In this document: positions 5,045-5,064 of the stretch, one piece after another
How the letters are laid out: each line of letters opens with the position of its first letter
Position numbering within the stretch: the stretch's first letter is position 1
Origin: Tharpella sp964457755
GTDB taxonomy: Bacteria > Desulfobacterota > Anaeroferrophillalia > Anaeroferrophillales > Tharpellaceae
NCBI GenBank assembly: GCA_964457755.1
Contig: CAYWGC010000096.1
Coordinates: 1 to 5,064 of the forward strand
Direction of reading: 5' to 3'
DNA length: 5,064 bases
Translations under genes and position numbers: made by a program
Notes under the pieces: generated by a model
Database searches by the model: none
Told to the model about the DNA's origin: nothing
Seen by the model: the letters and a program-made list of their open reading frames with translations, nothing else

Positions 5045-5064
5045 GCAGTGGGCAGTGGGCAGTG
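5045..5064. repeat. Tandem heptamer array (GGGCAGT), second locus, cut by window end
   Basis: GCAGT is followed by GGGCAGT, GGGCAGT is then broken off after one more G by the window end; in all 20 bases keep the heptamer phase without mismatch. The unit and orientation are the same as at bases 1-54. The array begins six bases after the stop codon of the rubrerythrin-like gene, where a terminator would be expected. Confidence 0.92.

Overview
The window carries five protein genes with a bacterial layout: short intergenic gaps, AGGAG-type ribosome binding sites seven bases before three of the starts, and intrinsic terminators. A periplasmic-type cyclophilin, a TrkH/TrkA potassium uptake pair and a rubrerythrin-like di-iron protein together suggest a Gram-negative, probably anaerobic or microaerophilic bacterium. 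The style of the proteins recalls Desulfobacterota (former Deltaproteobacteria), but this is a judgement by eye and no marker gene is present.

Layout. Bases 1-54 are a tandem array of the heptamer GGGCAGT. Bases 55-394 hold no gene. They contain two consecutive hairpins (about 137-234), each with GTGG at its 5' foot, that look like a REP-type palindromic element or a small RNA ending in a T run. After these come a possible promoter and a hairpin flanked by direct repeats. Bases 395-673 (+) encode a 92-residue protein whose C-terminal half resembles the PC4/YdbC single-strand nucleic acid binding fold. Bases 726-1328 (+) encode an exported cyclophilin-type peptidyl-prolyl isomerase, probably co-transcribed with the gene before it. 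A strong symmetrical terminator at 1347-1388 serves both this gene and the convergent trkH. Bases 1410-2861 (-) are trkH and 2878-4233 (-) are trkA, a tight two-gene operon transcribed trkA first. The 292-base divergent intergenic region 4234-4525 carries candidate promoters for trkA and for the rubrerythrin-like gene, plus a perfect 11-bp inverted repeat over the latter's -10 region. Bases 4526-5038 (+) encode the rubrerythrin-like protein. The same heptamer array restarts six bases after its stop codon and runs off the window end.

How the genes work together. TrkH is the membrane pore and TrkA its cytoplasmic nucleotide-binding gating ring, so the pair forms one potassium uptake system. The cyclophilin (protein folding in the envelope) and the rubrerythrin-like protein (peroxide or iron handling) are independent housekeeping or stress functions.

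No clearly new multi-gene system is visible. The most unusual material is non-coding: the G-quadruplex-capable heptamer arrays bounding the window, the paired hairpins at 137-234, the repeat-flanked hairpin before the PC4-like gene, and the palindromic site before the rubrerythrin-like gene.
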